57,283 nt of DNA, taken from assembly GCA_025359905.1 (NCBI GenBank), contig JANYDF010000014.1, positions 1-57,283 on the forward strand, given 5' to 3'. A model generated the notes under the pieces. It made no database searches. It saw only the letters and a list, made by a program, of their open reading frames with translations, and was not told where the DNA came from. This document shows positions 8,963 through 18,632 of the stretch, piece after piece. A program made the position numbers and the translations under genes. Source of the DNA: Rhodospirillales bacterium (GTDB lineage Bacteria; Pseudomonadota; Alphaproteobacteria; Acetobacterales; Acetobacteraceae). Position 1 is the first letter of the stretch. Every line of letters begins with the position of its first letter.

Positions 8963-8990
8963 CCTCGCATCCCTCTCATCCCGTGCGGCC

Positions 8991-10355
<1,365 letters not shown>

Positions 10356-10362
10356 CTTGGGT

Positions 10363-11085
10363 CTACAGATAGGCGGCCACGGCGGCGCGCACGGCGGCCG
10401 TGACTTCCACCGCGTTCGGCGTATCCGAATGGATGCAGATGGTTTCACTGCCAACCCGAATGTCGCGCCCGCCGACTGTCGCGGTAAGTCCTTCCCTAAT
10501 AGCGCGGACGCAGCGTGCGGCGGCGTTCGCGGCATCGACCGGCGGGTGTTCGCGGGTGATGATCAAGCCGCCGTCGTCGTTGTAGTCCAGATCGGCATAA
10601 TATTCTGGTACAAAGCGATGGCCGCGCGCGGCGTAGATCGTCTCATGCAGCGTGCCGACCATGCCGAACAGCGGCACCTTGAAAATATCGGCGACATCGC
10701 AAACGGCGTGCGCCATTTCTTCCTGGCGGGCGGCCATGCCGTAGAGCGATCCATGCGGCTTGATGTGGTTCAGCGCCACACCCTCGGCCTGCAAGAATCC
10801 GCTGAGCGCGCCGATTTGATAGATCAGGCAGTTCACCAGTTCGGTACGGGAGATTTTCATCTCCCGCCGCCCAAAGCCCTGCAAATCCGGCAGCGACGGA
10901 TGCGCGCCAACCTTCACCCGGTGCTGCTTGGCCAACTGCACCGTGCGGCGCATGTGGTTGAAGTCCGACGCATGAAAGCCGCACGCCACGTTGGCCACCG
11001 AAATCAGCGGCATCAACGCCTCGTCGTCGCCCATGCGGTACAGGCCGAAGCCTTCGCCCATGTCGCAGTTGATCGTCGTCGGCAT
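10363..11085 (-). CDS. pxpA: PxpA, LamB/YcsF-family 5-oxoprolinase subunit A
   Basis: This 240-residue protein shows all family motifs of LamB/YcsF: INCDMGEGFG at the start, ANVACGFHASD, GAHPSLPDLQGFGRREM and KPHGSLYGMA. The fold is a carbohydrate-deacetylase-like barrel and, with PxpB and PxpC, cleaves ATP-activated 5-oxoproline to glutamate. A GGAG lies upstream of the ATG. In this operon it is separated from pxpB by the biotin carboxylase gene, unlike the compact pxpBCA order of enterobacteria, which supports a biotin-linked variant of the reaction. Confidence 0.9.
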   Translation of the reverse strand: MPTTINCDMGEGFGLYRMGDDEALMPLISVANVACGFHASDFNHMRRTVQLAKQHRVKVGAHPSLPDLQGFGRREMKISRTELVNCLIYQIGALSGFLQAEGVALNHIKPHGSLYGMAARQEEMAHAVCDVADIFKVPLFGMVGTLHETIYAARGHRFVPEYYADLDYNDDGGLIITREHPPVDAANAAARCVRAIREGLTATVGGRDIRVGSETICIHSDTPNAVEVTAAVRAAVAAYL

Positions 11086-11096
11086 GTTCGGCTCCG

Positions 11097-13181
11097 TCAG
11101 GCTACATCGTTGAGAATATACGTGGCGTGCTCGTCGAGCTCTGCGACCCAGCCCGGCGTGATCAGGATTGTCGTGGTCGGTTCTTCGATGACCGCCGGTC
11201 CCTTGATCTTATTGCCCGCCTTCAGCTTGCTGCCGTCGTAAATCGGCGTGACCGTGCTGCGGCCGCTGGCTTCCAGCACCAATTTGCGGGTGCCCCGGCT
11301 TGCCGCCGCCGGTGGGTTGCGGCTGCCCTTCGGCGTGGCCGGCGGCGTCGGCTTCGGCATTTTGCCGACCGCCTGCACTTCGAGGTTCACGATCTCCACC
11401 AGCGAGTTCGGCTCGGAATACGTGAACAACTGCTGGTGCTTGGCGTGGAACGCCGTCTTCACCTTCTCGATGCTCTTTGCGTCGATCTTGAAAGTCGCAA
11501 TATCGACGGTGCATTCGTGCACCTGCCCGGCGTAGCGCATATCCATCGAGCGGATCAGCTTGATGTCGCGGTCCTTGAAGCCATCGCCGTGCAACTGGGC
11601 GCGGGCGTGTTGCTCAAGCTTGTTGAACCGGGCTTCGATATCCTCCACAGGCGCATCCGCCTCCAGCCGCATCGGGCGCGTGGCGAGGTAGTTGTGCTTG
11701 ACGTCGGCAATGATCTGCCCAAACGCGCAGAAGCCGGACGCCAGCTTGGGGATCAGCACGCGCTTAATGCCGATCTCGCGCGCCAGCGAGGTGATGTGCG
11801 CCGCCGTGGCGCCACCCGCACCCACCAGCACGAAGTCGCGCGGATCAAAGCCCTTCTCCACCGACACACGGCGGATGCCGTTGACCATGTTGGTGTTGAC
11901 GATGGTGAAAATGCCGTGCGCGGCGCGCTCGACGCTCAGGCCCAGCGGTGTTGCAATCTTGTCCTTGATCGCTTTCTCGGCCGCCTTACGGTCGAGCCCG
12001 AACGTGCCGCCAAGCAGGCCATCCGGCGACAGATAGCCAAGCATGATATTGGCATCCGACACCGTCGGCGCGGTGCCGCCTTTGCCGTAACACGCAGGCC
12101 CAGGCACGGCGCCTGCCGATTGCGGGCCGACATTCAGCAAACCAAAATCGTCGATCCAGGCAATCGACCCGCCGCCCGCGCCCAGACTTTCCACCTGGAT
12201 CATCGGCACGCCGATGCGGTAGCGCAGGAAATCCATGTTGCGGGTGACGTTAGTGGCGCCCTGGTAGGTCAGCGTGATGTCGAACGAGGTGCCGCCCATG
12301 TCGACAGTGATCACGTTGCGCTGACCCATTGGCTCGGTCAGGTATAGACCGGCTTGTGGGGCCGAGGCCGGGCCGGAATTGATGGCGTAGACCGCTCGCG
12401 CCGACAGCACTTGGCCTTCCGCCAGCCCGCCGTTGGATTGGAAATACCGCACTGGGTGTTGCGCACCGAGCTCGCGGAAATAACCGTCGATGCGGCGGAC
12501 GTATTTTTCCAAAATCGGGCCAAGATAGGCGTTCACCACCGCTGTGGATGTGCGGGTGTATTCGCGCACCTGCGGATAAACCTCAGAGCCCACCGACAGG
12601 AACACATCGGGCAGCATTTCCGCGACGATCTCGGCGGCGCGGCGTTCATGCACCGGGTTCATCACCGACCACACGAACGAGATCGCCACCGCCTCGACCT
12701 TTTCGCGGCGGAACAACTCGCAGGCGGCGCGCACGTCGGCTTCGTTCATCGGCGTGTGGATGCTGCCGTCGATGACGATGCGTTCGCGCACCGGCACGCG
12801 CAGATAGCGCTCGGCCAGCATTTTCGCCGGCGGATACTCGGCATCGTAGCGGTAGCCGTCTTCTTTGTGGCCAAGCCGGATTTCGATGGAATCCTCGTGT
12901 CCCGCCGTGCAGATCAGGCCAGTCTTGGCGCCCTTGTGCTGCAACAGCGCATTCAGCCCGACCGTGGTGCCGTTGATGCACAGATCGCACGCGGCGATGA
13001 TATCGGGCACCGGCTCGCCGATATCGGCGGAGATCAAGTTCAGGCCTGCCTTCAGCGCCAGCGTGGGGTCCTGCGGCGTCGACGGTGTCTTATACAACCG
13101 TACGTCGCCGCCGCGCACCGACAGCACGAAGTCGGTAAAAGTGCCGCCGGCATCGACGCCGAGGCGATAGCGATAGGCCAT
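11097..13181 (-). CDS. hyuA: Hydantoinase/oxoprolinase HyuA-type ATP-dependent subunit
   Basis: A 694-residue HyuA-family protein. The actin-like ATPase motifs are visible: GVDAGGTFTDFVL at the N-terminus and VITVDMGGTSFDITLTY near residue 295, with GAGGGSIAWID after it. HyuA with HyuB makes ATP-dependent N-methylhydantoinases, 5-oxoprolinases, caprolactamases and, with a third subunit, acetone carboxylases. GGAGG lies before the ATG at 13181, and hyuB is 21 bp upstream. Only the alpha and beta type subunits are present; I saw no gamma subunit of acetone carboxylase, so a cyclic amide hydrolase is the better reading. Confidence 0.87.
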   Translation of the reverse strand: MAYRYRLGVDAGGTFTDFVLSVRGGDVRLYKTPSTPQDPTLALKAGLNLISADIGEPVPDIIAACDLCINGTTVGLNALLQHKGAKTGLICTAGHEDSIEIRLGHKEDGYRYDAEYPPAKMLAERYLRVPVRERIVIDGSIHTPMNEADVRAACELFRREKVEAVAISFVWSVMNPVHERRAAEIVAEMLPDVFLSVGSEVYPQVREYTRTSTAVVNAYLGPILEKYVRRIDGYFRELGAQHPVRYFQSNGGLAEGQVLSARAVYAINSGPASAPQAGLYLTEPMGQRNVITVDMGGTSFDITLTYQGATNVTRNMDFLRYRIGVPMIQVESLGAGGGSIAWIDDFGLLNVGPQSAGAVPGPACYGKGGTAPTVSDANIMLGYLSPDGLLGGTFGLDRKAAEKAIKDKIATPLGLSVERAAHGIFTIVNTNMVNGIRRVSVEKGFDPRDFVLVGAGGATAAHITSLAREIGIKRVLIPKLASGFCAFGQIIADVKHNYLATRPMRLEADAPVEDIEARFNKLEQHARAQLHGDGFKDRDIKLIRSMDMRYAGQVHECTVDIATFKIDAKSIEKVKTAFHAKHQQLFTYSEPNSLVEIVNLEVQAVGKMPKPTPPATPKGSRNPPAAASRGTRKLVLEASGRSTVTPIYDGSKLKAGNKIKGPAVIEEPTTTILITPGWVAELDEHATYILNDVA

Positions 13182-13202
13182 TTTCGTTCCTCCGTCCCGC
13201 GC

Positions 13203-15035
13203 TCAGGCCGCGCCGCGCAGCTTGTGGGTGGCGGCCATGTCAACGCGGGCCGTCGCTGGATCGATGATCACGCCGTACTCGTCGCGCGCTGCCTCGATCG
13301 ACACAATGCGGTCGCGCACGTCGCGCAGCACAGCCTCAATGGGCCGCTGCTTCGGATTACCGTAGCCGCCGCCGCCGGGGTTCATGTTGGTGACACGTTC
13401 GCCCGGCTTGATGGTGATGATGGAATTCTTCGTCACCACCTCGCGCACGCCACCGCGATTGACCTCCAGGCGGCCCACTTTGCGATCCGTATAGACCGAA
13501 ACCGCACCTGCCGCCCCCATGGCCGGAATCCGGCGGCCCTCACCGAACATGATCGCGGTCATGTCATGGCCAATCGGCTCGACTTCCCAAGCGGTGCCGG
13601 AACCGCCACGGAAATAGCCAGCGCCGCCGCTATCGGTCATCAGGCCGTAACGGTGAATGACCACGGGATAGGAGTATTCCAGCAACTCCACGTCGCCGGA
13701 GGTCAGCGCGCCAAAGCAGCACAGCGGGCCGCAGGCATGCCAGCCATCGAGTTTAGAGGTCGCGCCAGCGCCGGAGATGATCGTCGCCAACACCATCGTC
13801 ACGTAATCATCGCCATTGCGGCGGGGATTTTTGCCCGCGACGTTCAGGCCATTGGCATGGCCCCACGACGCCAGCACGCGCTCGGGCGCCGCCTGTTCGA
13901 ACGCGAGGCGTACCGCGTCCGTGAGTGTCTCCATCGGTGTCGTCGTGCAATTCACATGCGGCGCCGGTTCGCGCGCATTGCACAGCGTGCCCATCGGGCC
14001 AAGATCGGTCGTGACGCAGCGATACAGGCCTTCGTTGTACGGCGGCGGCACCTGCGCGAACATCATCAGCCCGAGATAAACGCCTGACATCGAGTTGCCG
14101 GCGTAGGAGTTGATGAAGTACGGAATCTGCGGCGGGCTGGAAATGGCGATATTGCAGGTGTCGCCTATGATGGTCACCGTCGCCTTGATTTCCAGATCGC
14201 CGAAGCCGTGTCCGGCATCCTCCACCACGGCGCTGCCGTGATAGACGCCGTCCTGCACCGAGGCGATCAGCGAACGCATATGGCGATCGGCCATGCGCTT
14301 CAGTTCTTCGATGCAGGCGCGCACCGTCGGCATACCATACTTGTCGAGCAGTGCGATCAGGTTGCGTTCACCAACGGTGCAAGCGCCAAACTGCGCGTTC
14401 AAATCGCCTTCCTGATCCGAGCGGGCGCGCATGTTGGTCAGCATGAAGTTGATCACGTCTTCGCGGCGCTTGCCCTTGTCCCAGAGCTTCACCGGCGGAA
14501 TACGCAAACCTTCGGCATAAATTTCAGTGGCGTTCGGGTTATAGCCGGCGGGAACCGGCCCGCCGATATCGGTGACATGGCCTTTGCAGACCGTCCAGAA
14601 CGCCAGTTCGCCGTCGTAGAACACCGGCTTGTACATGCAGCAATCGACGATGTGGCTGCCCGAATACGCCGGATCGTTATGATAGATCACATCCCCCGGC
14701 GCGATATCGTCACCGAAGAACTTCGCCACCGTCTTCATCGCCGGGATCAGCGAGCCGAGATGGATCGGAATGTCCTGGCCCTGGATCACCATCTCCGGAA
14801 GATGGTCGAAAATCGCATTCGAGTAGTCGTGCGCCAGATTGAACACCGACGACCGCGCGGTCTGCTCCAGCGTCAGCGTCATTTCACGCTGCGTGGTTTC
14901 CAGCACGCCGCGCACCACCGATAGCGTGATCGGATCGACCACCACCGGCTTGGCAGCCTTGCGGGCCACCGGCTTCTTCGCGGCAACCTGCTTTGGCGCG
15001 GGTTTCTTGGCGGGCTTGCTAGCCGTCTTGGCCAT
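13203..15035 (-). CDS. hyuB: Hydantoinase/oxoprolinase HyuB-type subunit with basic N-terminal tail
   Basis: The 610-residue product is the HyuB partner: PGDVIYHNDPAYSGSHIVD, NPGGGGYGNP near the C-terminus and conserved YSYPVVIHRYGLMTDSGGAG. The ATG at 15035 is chosen because an AAGGGGGAA sequence stands before it; the frame is open 17 codons further. The first 33 residues form a Lys/Ala/Pro-rich tail (KPAKKPAPKQVAAKKPVARK) resembling histone H1 tails, which I do not expect in this family. The tail may bind acidic partners, or help assembly. The catalytic body starts at VDPITLSVVRGVLE. The gene is 22 bp downstream of the CobW gene. Confidence 0.87.
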   Translation of the reverse strand: MAKTASKPAKKPAPKQVAAKKPVARKAAKPVVVDPITLSVVRGVLETTQREMTLTLEQTARSSVFNLAHDYSNAIFDHLPEMVIQGQDIPIHLGSLIPAMKTVAKFFGDDIAPGDVIYHNDPAYSGSHIVDCCMYKPVFYDGELAFWTVCKGHVTDIGGPVPAGYNPNATEIYAEGLRIPPVKLWDKGKRREDVINFMLTNMRARSDQEGDLNAQFGACTVGERNLIALLDKYGMPTVRACIEELKRMADRHMRSLIASVQDGVYHGSAVVEDAGHGFGDLEIKATVTIIGDTCNIAISSPPQIPYFINSYAGNSMSGVYLGLMMFAQVPPPYNEGLYRCVTTDLGPMGTLCNAREPAPHVNCTTTPMETLTDAVRLAFEQAAPERVLASWGHANGLNVAGKNPRRNGDDYVTMVLATIISGAGATSKLDGWHACGPLCCFGALTSGDVELLEYSYPVVIHRYGLMTDSGGAGYFRGGSGTAWEVEPIGHDMTAIMFGEGRRIPAMGAAGAVSVYTDRKVGRLEVNRGGVREVVTKNSIITIKPGERVTNMNPGGGGYGNPKQRPIEAVLRDVRDRIVSIEAARDEYGVIIDPATARVDMAATHKLRGAA

Positions 15036-15057
15036 ACTCGGTTTCCCCCTTGCGCTC

Positions 15058-16110
15058 TCAGGCCGCCGCAGCTTCGGCTGAGCCATTGAGCGCCATGAAT
15101 GACGCGAGCGAGCGTTCGATGACCGCCCGCTCTAGTCCTTTGACGATAAATACAATCCGTGAGCGCCGCTCATGATCCGGCCAAGCCTGCATATGCACTG
15201 GCGCATGCACCAGATGCTGCACGCCGTGCACCGCGACCGGGGCTGCCTCACCGCCGATATCCAGAATGCCCTTCACGCGCAACACCGCCTCGCCATGCCG
15301 GTTGAGCAGCATTGTGAGCCAAATTCCGAAGGCGGTCCAATCCAATGGCTGATCCAGCACGATGGCGAAAGCGTGGATATCGGAACCATGCCGGTTTGGG
15401 TCGTGCGTGTGCCCATGATGGCCATGCGCTTCAGCGGCCTCGGCAAACCACGCGCTGACGGCTTCACTGTGCGTGCCGCCCGCGAAGGCGCTGCCCGATA
15501 GCAGGGCTTCGGCATCCAACGAAGCCGCCGCCGAAAACACAATGCTGGCCGCCGGGTTCAGCGCCCGCAACCTGCCCAGCAGTGCCCAGACCGCATTGGG
15601 TGCAGCGATATCGGACTTGGTCACCACCAGCCGGTCGGCGATGGCCGCCTGCTTCAAGCTTTCCGGGAAGCGCTCCAGTTGCGCCACCCCATTCACCGCA
15701 TCGACGGTGGTGATGACGCTGCCGAGCCGGAAATGATGCTTCAACACGGGCTCGGCGTGCAGCGTGGTCAGCACCGGGAACGGATCGGCCAGTCCGGTGG
15801 TTTCAATCGCCAAGCGGCGGAACGGCGGAATTTCGCCGCGCGCGCGGCGCGAATGCAGGTCGCGGATTGCGTCGGATAGTTCACCGCGAATGGTGCAGCA
15901 CAAACAGCCGGATTGCAGCAGCACGGTGCGCTCGTCGATACGCTCCAGCAGATGATGATCCAGGCCAACTTCGCCGAACTCGTTGATCAGCACGGCGGTG
16001 TCGGCCAGCGCCGGGTCGGCCAGCAGCCGTTGCAGCAGCGTGGTTTTGCCGGACCCGAGAAACCCGGTAATCAGCGTCACCGGGGTGAACTGCGGAATGG
16101 CGTCAGACAC
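15058..16110 (-). CDS. CobW/COG0523 family GTPase, probable metallochaperone
   Basis: A 350-residue G3E GTPase: Walker A GFLGSGKTTLL near residue 16, the metal-binding motif GCLCC in SGCLCCTIRGEL, the ETTGLADP switch and a TKSD base motif. A histidine-rich stretch (HGHHGHTHDPNRHG) sits between the GTPase and the CobW C-terminal domain. COG0523 proteins deliver zinc, cobalt, iron or manganese to client enzymes. Lying between the unknown small gene and hyuB, its client is probably one of the metal-dependent hydrolases of this operon. Its start overlaps the upstream gene by eight bases. Confidence 0.88.
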   Translation of the reverse strand: MSDAIPQFTPVTLITGFLGSGKTTLLQRLLADPALADTAVLINEFGEVGLDHHLLERIDERTVLLQSGCLCCTIRGELSDAIRDLHSRRARGEIPPFRRLAIETTGLADPFPVLTTLHAEPVLKHHFRLGSVITTVDAVNGVAQLERFPESLKQAAIADRLVVTKSDIAAPNAVWALLGRLRALNPAASIVFSAAASLDAEALLSGSAFAGGTHSEAVSAWFAEAAEAHGHHGHTHDPNRHGSDIHAFAIVLDQPLDWTAFGIWLTMLLNRHGEAVLRVKGILDIGGEAAPVAVHGVQHLVHAPVHMQAWPDHERRSRIVFIVKGLERAVIERSLASFMALNGSAEAAAA

Positions 16111-16432
16111 TTGCTGCGTCCAACCGGCTGAGCAACGCAGGATCGAGTGGATCGCAGGCCCGGCCGGACAGTTTTTCTGCGGTGGTCCACAGATGCGTCA
16201 GGTTTTCCACCATTTCCGTCTTGCCGGTTAGGGTCGACAGCATGAAGGCGGTGCCCTGCCAGTCCGACAACCGCATCCCGTAATGCGTCAGGATGCGGTT
16301 GGCGACTGTCACACGGCGGGCGCGCTCGCGGCGGCGTTCCAGGCTATCGGCATTGCGCGTGAACACGCCGGGGCGTGCCGTGGCGTCCGTCCAATGATCC
16401 GATCCGCCGAGAACGCCGCACAGCGCGCACAT
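16103..16432 (-). CDS. Small unknown protein coupled to CobW
   Basis: A 109-residue protein that I do not assign to a named family. It begins with MCALCGVLGGSDHW, a CxxC followed by a histidine, then an arginine-rich segment (SLERRRERARRV) and a helical middle with MLSTLTGKTEMVENLTHLW. No signal peptide or membrane segment is visible. The stop overlaps the CobW ATG by eight bases, which is typical of proteins acting together; the N-terminal CxxC could be the metal site that exchanges with CobW. It lies eight bases after the hydrolase gene upstream of it. Coding potential is supported by this close packing. Confidence 0.7.
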   Translation of the reverse strand: MCALCGVLGGSDHWTDATARPGVFTRNADSLERRRERARRVTVANRILTHYGMRLSDWQGTAFMLSTLTGKTEMVENLTHLWTTAEKLSGRACDPLDPALLSRLDAASV

Positions 16433-16439
16433 CGGCAGG

Positions 16440-17321
16440 CTACTTCTGGCGCGGGTTGCGGCGGGCGAAGTCGTCAGCCATTTCGTTCATGGTAACGAAC
16501 TTCACGCCGGGATGGCGGCTCATATGGGCGAACAGCCGTTCCAGCATCATCAGCACATGCGGGCGGCCAGCCACGTCCGGGTGGATGGTGATCGGGAACA
16601 CGGCGTAGTCGTATTCGCGGTACACCCAGTCGAACTGATCGCGCCACATGTCTTCGATATCGCGCGGATTGACGAAGCCGTGGCTGTTAGGCGCCTTCTT
16701 GATGAACATCATCGGCGGCAGATCATCCAGATGCCAGCTCGCCGGAATCTCGATCAGATCGGTCTCCACGCCGCGCTTCAGCGGCACCATCCATTCGGAC
16801 GGCTTCTTCGAATAGTCGATCTTGGTCCAGCTATCGCCGACGCGCACATAGTACGGCTGAAAGTCGTGATGCATCAGCGAGTGGTCGTACTTGATGCCCT
16901 TCTTCAGCAGCAATTCGTTCGACACGCGCGAGAATTCCCACCACGGCGCCACGTAGCCGGTGGGGCGCTTACCGGTGAGTTGCGTGACGAGGCCGATGCA
17001 CTTGTCGAGCACCTCCTCCTCCTGCTCCGGCGTCATCGCAATCGGGTTCTCGTGGGTATAGCCGTGGATGCCCACTTCGTGCCCGGCGTCAGCCACCGCC
17101 TGCATCTGCTCCGGGAATGTCTCGATGGAGTGGCCGGGGATGAACCAAGTGGTCTTGATGCCGAAGCGTTCGAACAGCTTCAGCAAACGCGGCGCGCCGA
17201 CTTCACCGGCGAACAGGCCGCGCGAAATATCGTCAGGCGAGTCCTCACCGCCGTACGAGCCGAGCCAGCCGGCCACCGCGTCCACATCGACGCCGAAGCC
17301 GCACAGGATTTCTTTTGCCAT
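16440..17321 (-). CDS. Polysaccharide-deacetylase-family hydrolase, cyclic imidase/PuuE-like
   Basis: The 293-residue protein has the NodB-type barrel: the metal aspartate in [12 protein letters not shown], the histidine pair in HGYTHENP, and APWWEFS. The branch with an early [22 protein letters not shown] cut into shorter pieces here includes the metal-free allantoinase PuuE, Helicobacter PgdA-like proteins and a bacterial cyclic-imide hydrolase which I remember as also 293 residues long. In a block with HyuAB and PxpABC a cyclic-imide or ureide hydrolase fits better than chitin or peptidoglycan deacetylation. There is no signal peptide, as expected for a cytoplasmic catabolic enzyme. GGGAGG precedes the ATG. 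Confidence 0.8.
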   Translation of the reverse strand: MAKEILCGFGVDVDAVAGWLGSYGGEDSPDDISRGLFAGEVGAPRLLKLFERFGIKTTWFIPGHSIETFPEQMQAVADAGHEVGIHGYTHENPIAMTPEQEEEVLDKCIGLVTQLTGKRPTGYVAPWWEFSRVSNELLLKKGIKYDHSLMHHDFQPYYVRVGDSWTKIDYSKKPSEWMVPLKRGVETDLIEIPASWHLDDLPPMMFIKKAPNSHGFVNPRDIEDMWRDQFDWVYREYDYAVFPITIHPDVAGRPHVLMMLERLFAHMSRHPGVKFVTMNEMADDFARRNPRQK

Positions 17322-17343
17322 ATTTCGATCCTCCCTGTCCGAG

Positions 17344-18519
17344 TTACCAAGCCGGCGCTGCATAATCGGCCGGATAGGCATACGCGTAGTCGATCGGCGG
17401 TTTGATGACGTATTTGCGGTCGAACGGCACCAGGTCCACCGGATGACCGGAGCGGACCATTTGCGGCCAGTCCGGATTAGCAAAGATCGGCCGCCCGACA
17501 GCAACCATGTCGGCGGCACCATTGACGATGGCGGCCTCCGCGTCGGCGCCCTGCGCAATGCCGCCGTTGGCGATCATCGGCAATCCACTGGTCTCGCGCA
17601 GCGCGGTTGGCATCGGCACGCCGGAATTTGGGTCGCGGTTGTCGGCATAGCCGAAGCTCGACCAATGCAGCGCATCGAATGGCGAACCCTGCAACGCCGC
17701 ACCGATTTCGCGCGCGGTAGCGACTCCGCCCGCCCACGCCCCGCCGAAATCGTCAACGCCATCCTGCGACAAACGCAGCGTGATGATCTTGTCCGGACCA
17801 ATGGCCGCGCGGACCTTCTCGCCGACCAAGCGCGCGAAGCGCACGCGGTTGGCGGCGCTGCCGCCGAATTCATCGGTGCGATGGTTGGTGCTGGTGTGAA
17901 TGAATTGATACAGCAGGTAGCCGTTGGCGCCGTGGATTTCCACGCCGTCGAACCCTGCCGCCACCGCACGCGCGGCCCCGGCGGCAAAGCCGTCGGCGAC
18001 GGCATGAATTTCCGCCACCGTCAGCGCCCGCGCTGGTCCAAACGTCATCTTCGGCCATGCGCCGGTGATGCCGCGGATATCGGCTTCGTAATGGCTGTCG
18101 GTGTACAGCACCCAGCCCTGGCTGTGCGTATCGCTGGCGCTCACGGGCTGTGCGCCGGCCGGCAGGCAGCGCGGATCGACCACGCGGCCACCGTGCATCA
18201 ATTGCATAATGACTTTCGCGCCGTTGGCGTGAATGGCGTCCGCCACCTTCGCCCAGGCAGCGGCCTGCTTTGCGTTGGCGATGCCCGGCTGCGACAGATA
18301 GGCGCGGCAGCCCACCGCGTCGTCCTCATAGGTGCCCTCGGTGATGATCAGGCCGCAACCGCCGCGCGCGCGGCGGGCGTAGTAGGCGGCCATTTCATCG
18401 TTCGGCGTGCCGTCCAACGCGGCGGTCTGCCGGGTCAGCGGCGCCATGGCGATGCGGTTGCGCAGGGTGTGCCCCGCCAGCGTCAGCGGGGCGAAAAGAT
18501 GCGGCAAAGCTTCTGTCAC
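17344..18519 (-). CDS. Old yellow enzyme family NADH:flavin oxidoreductase
   Basis: A 391-residue FMN barrel enzyme of the NemA/OYE type: [11 protein letters not shown] at the N-terminus, the substrate-binding pair in [23 protein letters not shown], and the phosphate-binding end with MIANGGI and [18 protein letters not shown] enzymes reduce activated double bonds with NAD(P)H, which suits reduction of an unsaturated lactam or ring. The GTG at 18519 is preferred: AGGAG lies eight bases before it and the GTG overlaps the TGA of the repeat-built small ORF upstream. Confidence 0.88.
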   Translation of the reverse strand: MTEALPHLFAPLTLAGHTLRNRIAMAPLTRQTAALDGTPNDEMAAYYARRARGGCGLIITEGTYEDDAVGCRAYLSQPGIANAKQAAAWAKVADAIHANGAKVIMQLMHGGRVVDPRCLPAGAQPVSASDTHSQGWVLYTDSHYEADIRGITGAWPKMTFGPARALTVAEIHAVADGFAAGAARAVAAGFDGVEIHGANGYLLYQFIHTSTNHRTDEFGGSAANRVRFARLVGEKVRAAIGPDKIITLRLSQDGVDDFGGAWAGGVATAREIGAALQGSPFDALHWSSFGYADNRDPNSGVPMPTALRETSGLPMIANGGIAQGADAEAAIVNGAADMVAVGRPIFANPDWPQMVRSGHPVDLVPFDRKYVIKPPIDYAYAYPADYAAPAW

Positions 18520-18623
18520 TGGGTCGTCTCCTGAATGGCCATGAGGCGTTGCCTCGTCTCAATCATCATGAGGCGTTGCCTCGTCTCAATCATCATGAGG
18601 CTTTGCCTCGTCTCAAACATCAT
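18516..18623 (-). CDS. 35-codon ORF made of three 9-residue repeats
   Basis: Between the amidase and the old yellow enzyme gene an ORF reads as MMFETRQSL, MMIETRQRL, MMIETRQRL, then MAIQETTQ. Its ATG overlaps the amidase TGA (ATGA) and its TGA overlaps the GTG start of the next gene (GTGA), so ribosomes could pass through it from one enzyme to the next. The last codons carry the AGGAG that serves the oxidoreductase. Whether the peptide has a function is unknown. It may be only an in-frame coupling bridge that arose by slippage. Confidence 0.45.
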   Translation of the reverse strand: MMFETRQSLMMIETRQRLMMIETRQRLMAIQETTQ

Positions 18624-18632
18624 GCGGCTTCG
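18541..18632. repeat. 27-bp tandem repeat, three full copies and a partial fourth
   Basis: Copies lie at 18541-18567, 18568-18594 and 18595-18621, with an 11-bp partial copy to 18632. The first two are identical; the third differs at two positions. Each contains GAGGCGTTGCCTC (the third GAGGCTTTGCCTC), a 5-bp stem with a 3-base loop, so the RNA could form a row of small hairpins. The period is a multiple of three and keeps the frame open. Confidence 0.9.

Noticed and set aside
11097-15035. Acetone carboxylase alpha/beta genes
   Set aside because: No gamma subunit gene was seen and the neighbours are cyclic amide enzymes.
16440-17321. A chitin or peptidoglycan deacetylase
   Set aside because: No signal peptide, and the context is cytoplasmic ring hydrolysis; the family fold alone does not decide.
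18541-18632. The 27-bp tandem repeat as a CRISPR array
   Set aside because: Copies are directly adjacent without spacers and lie inside an operon.
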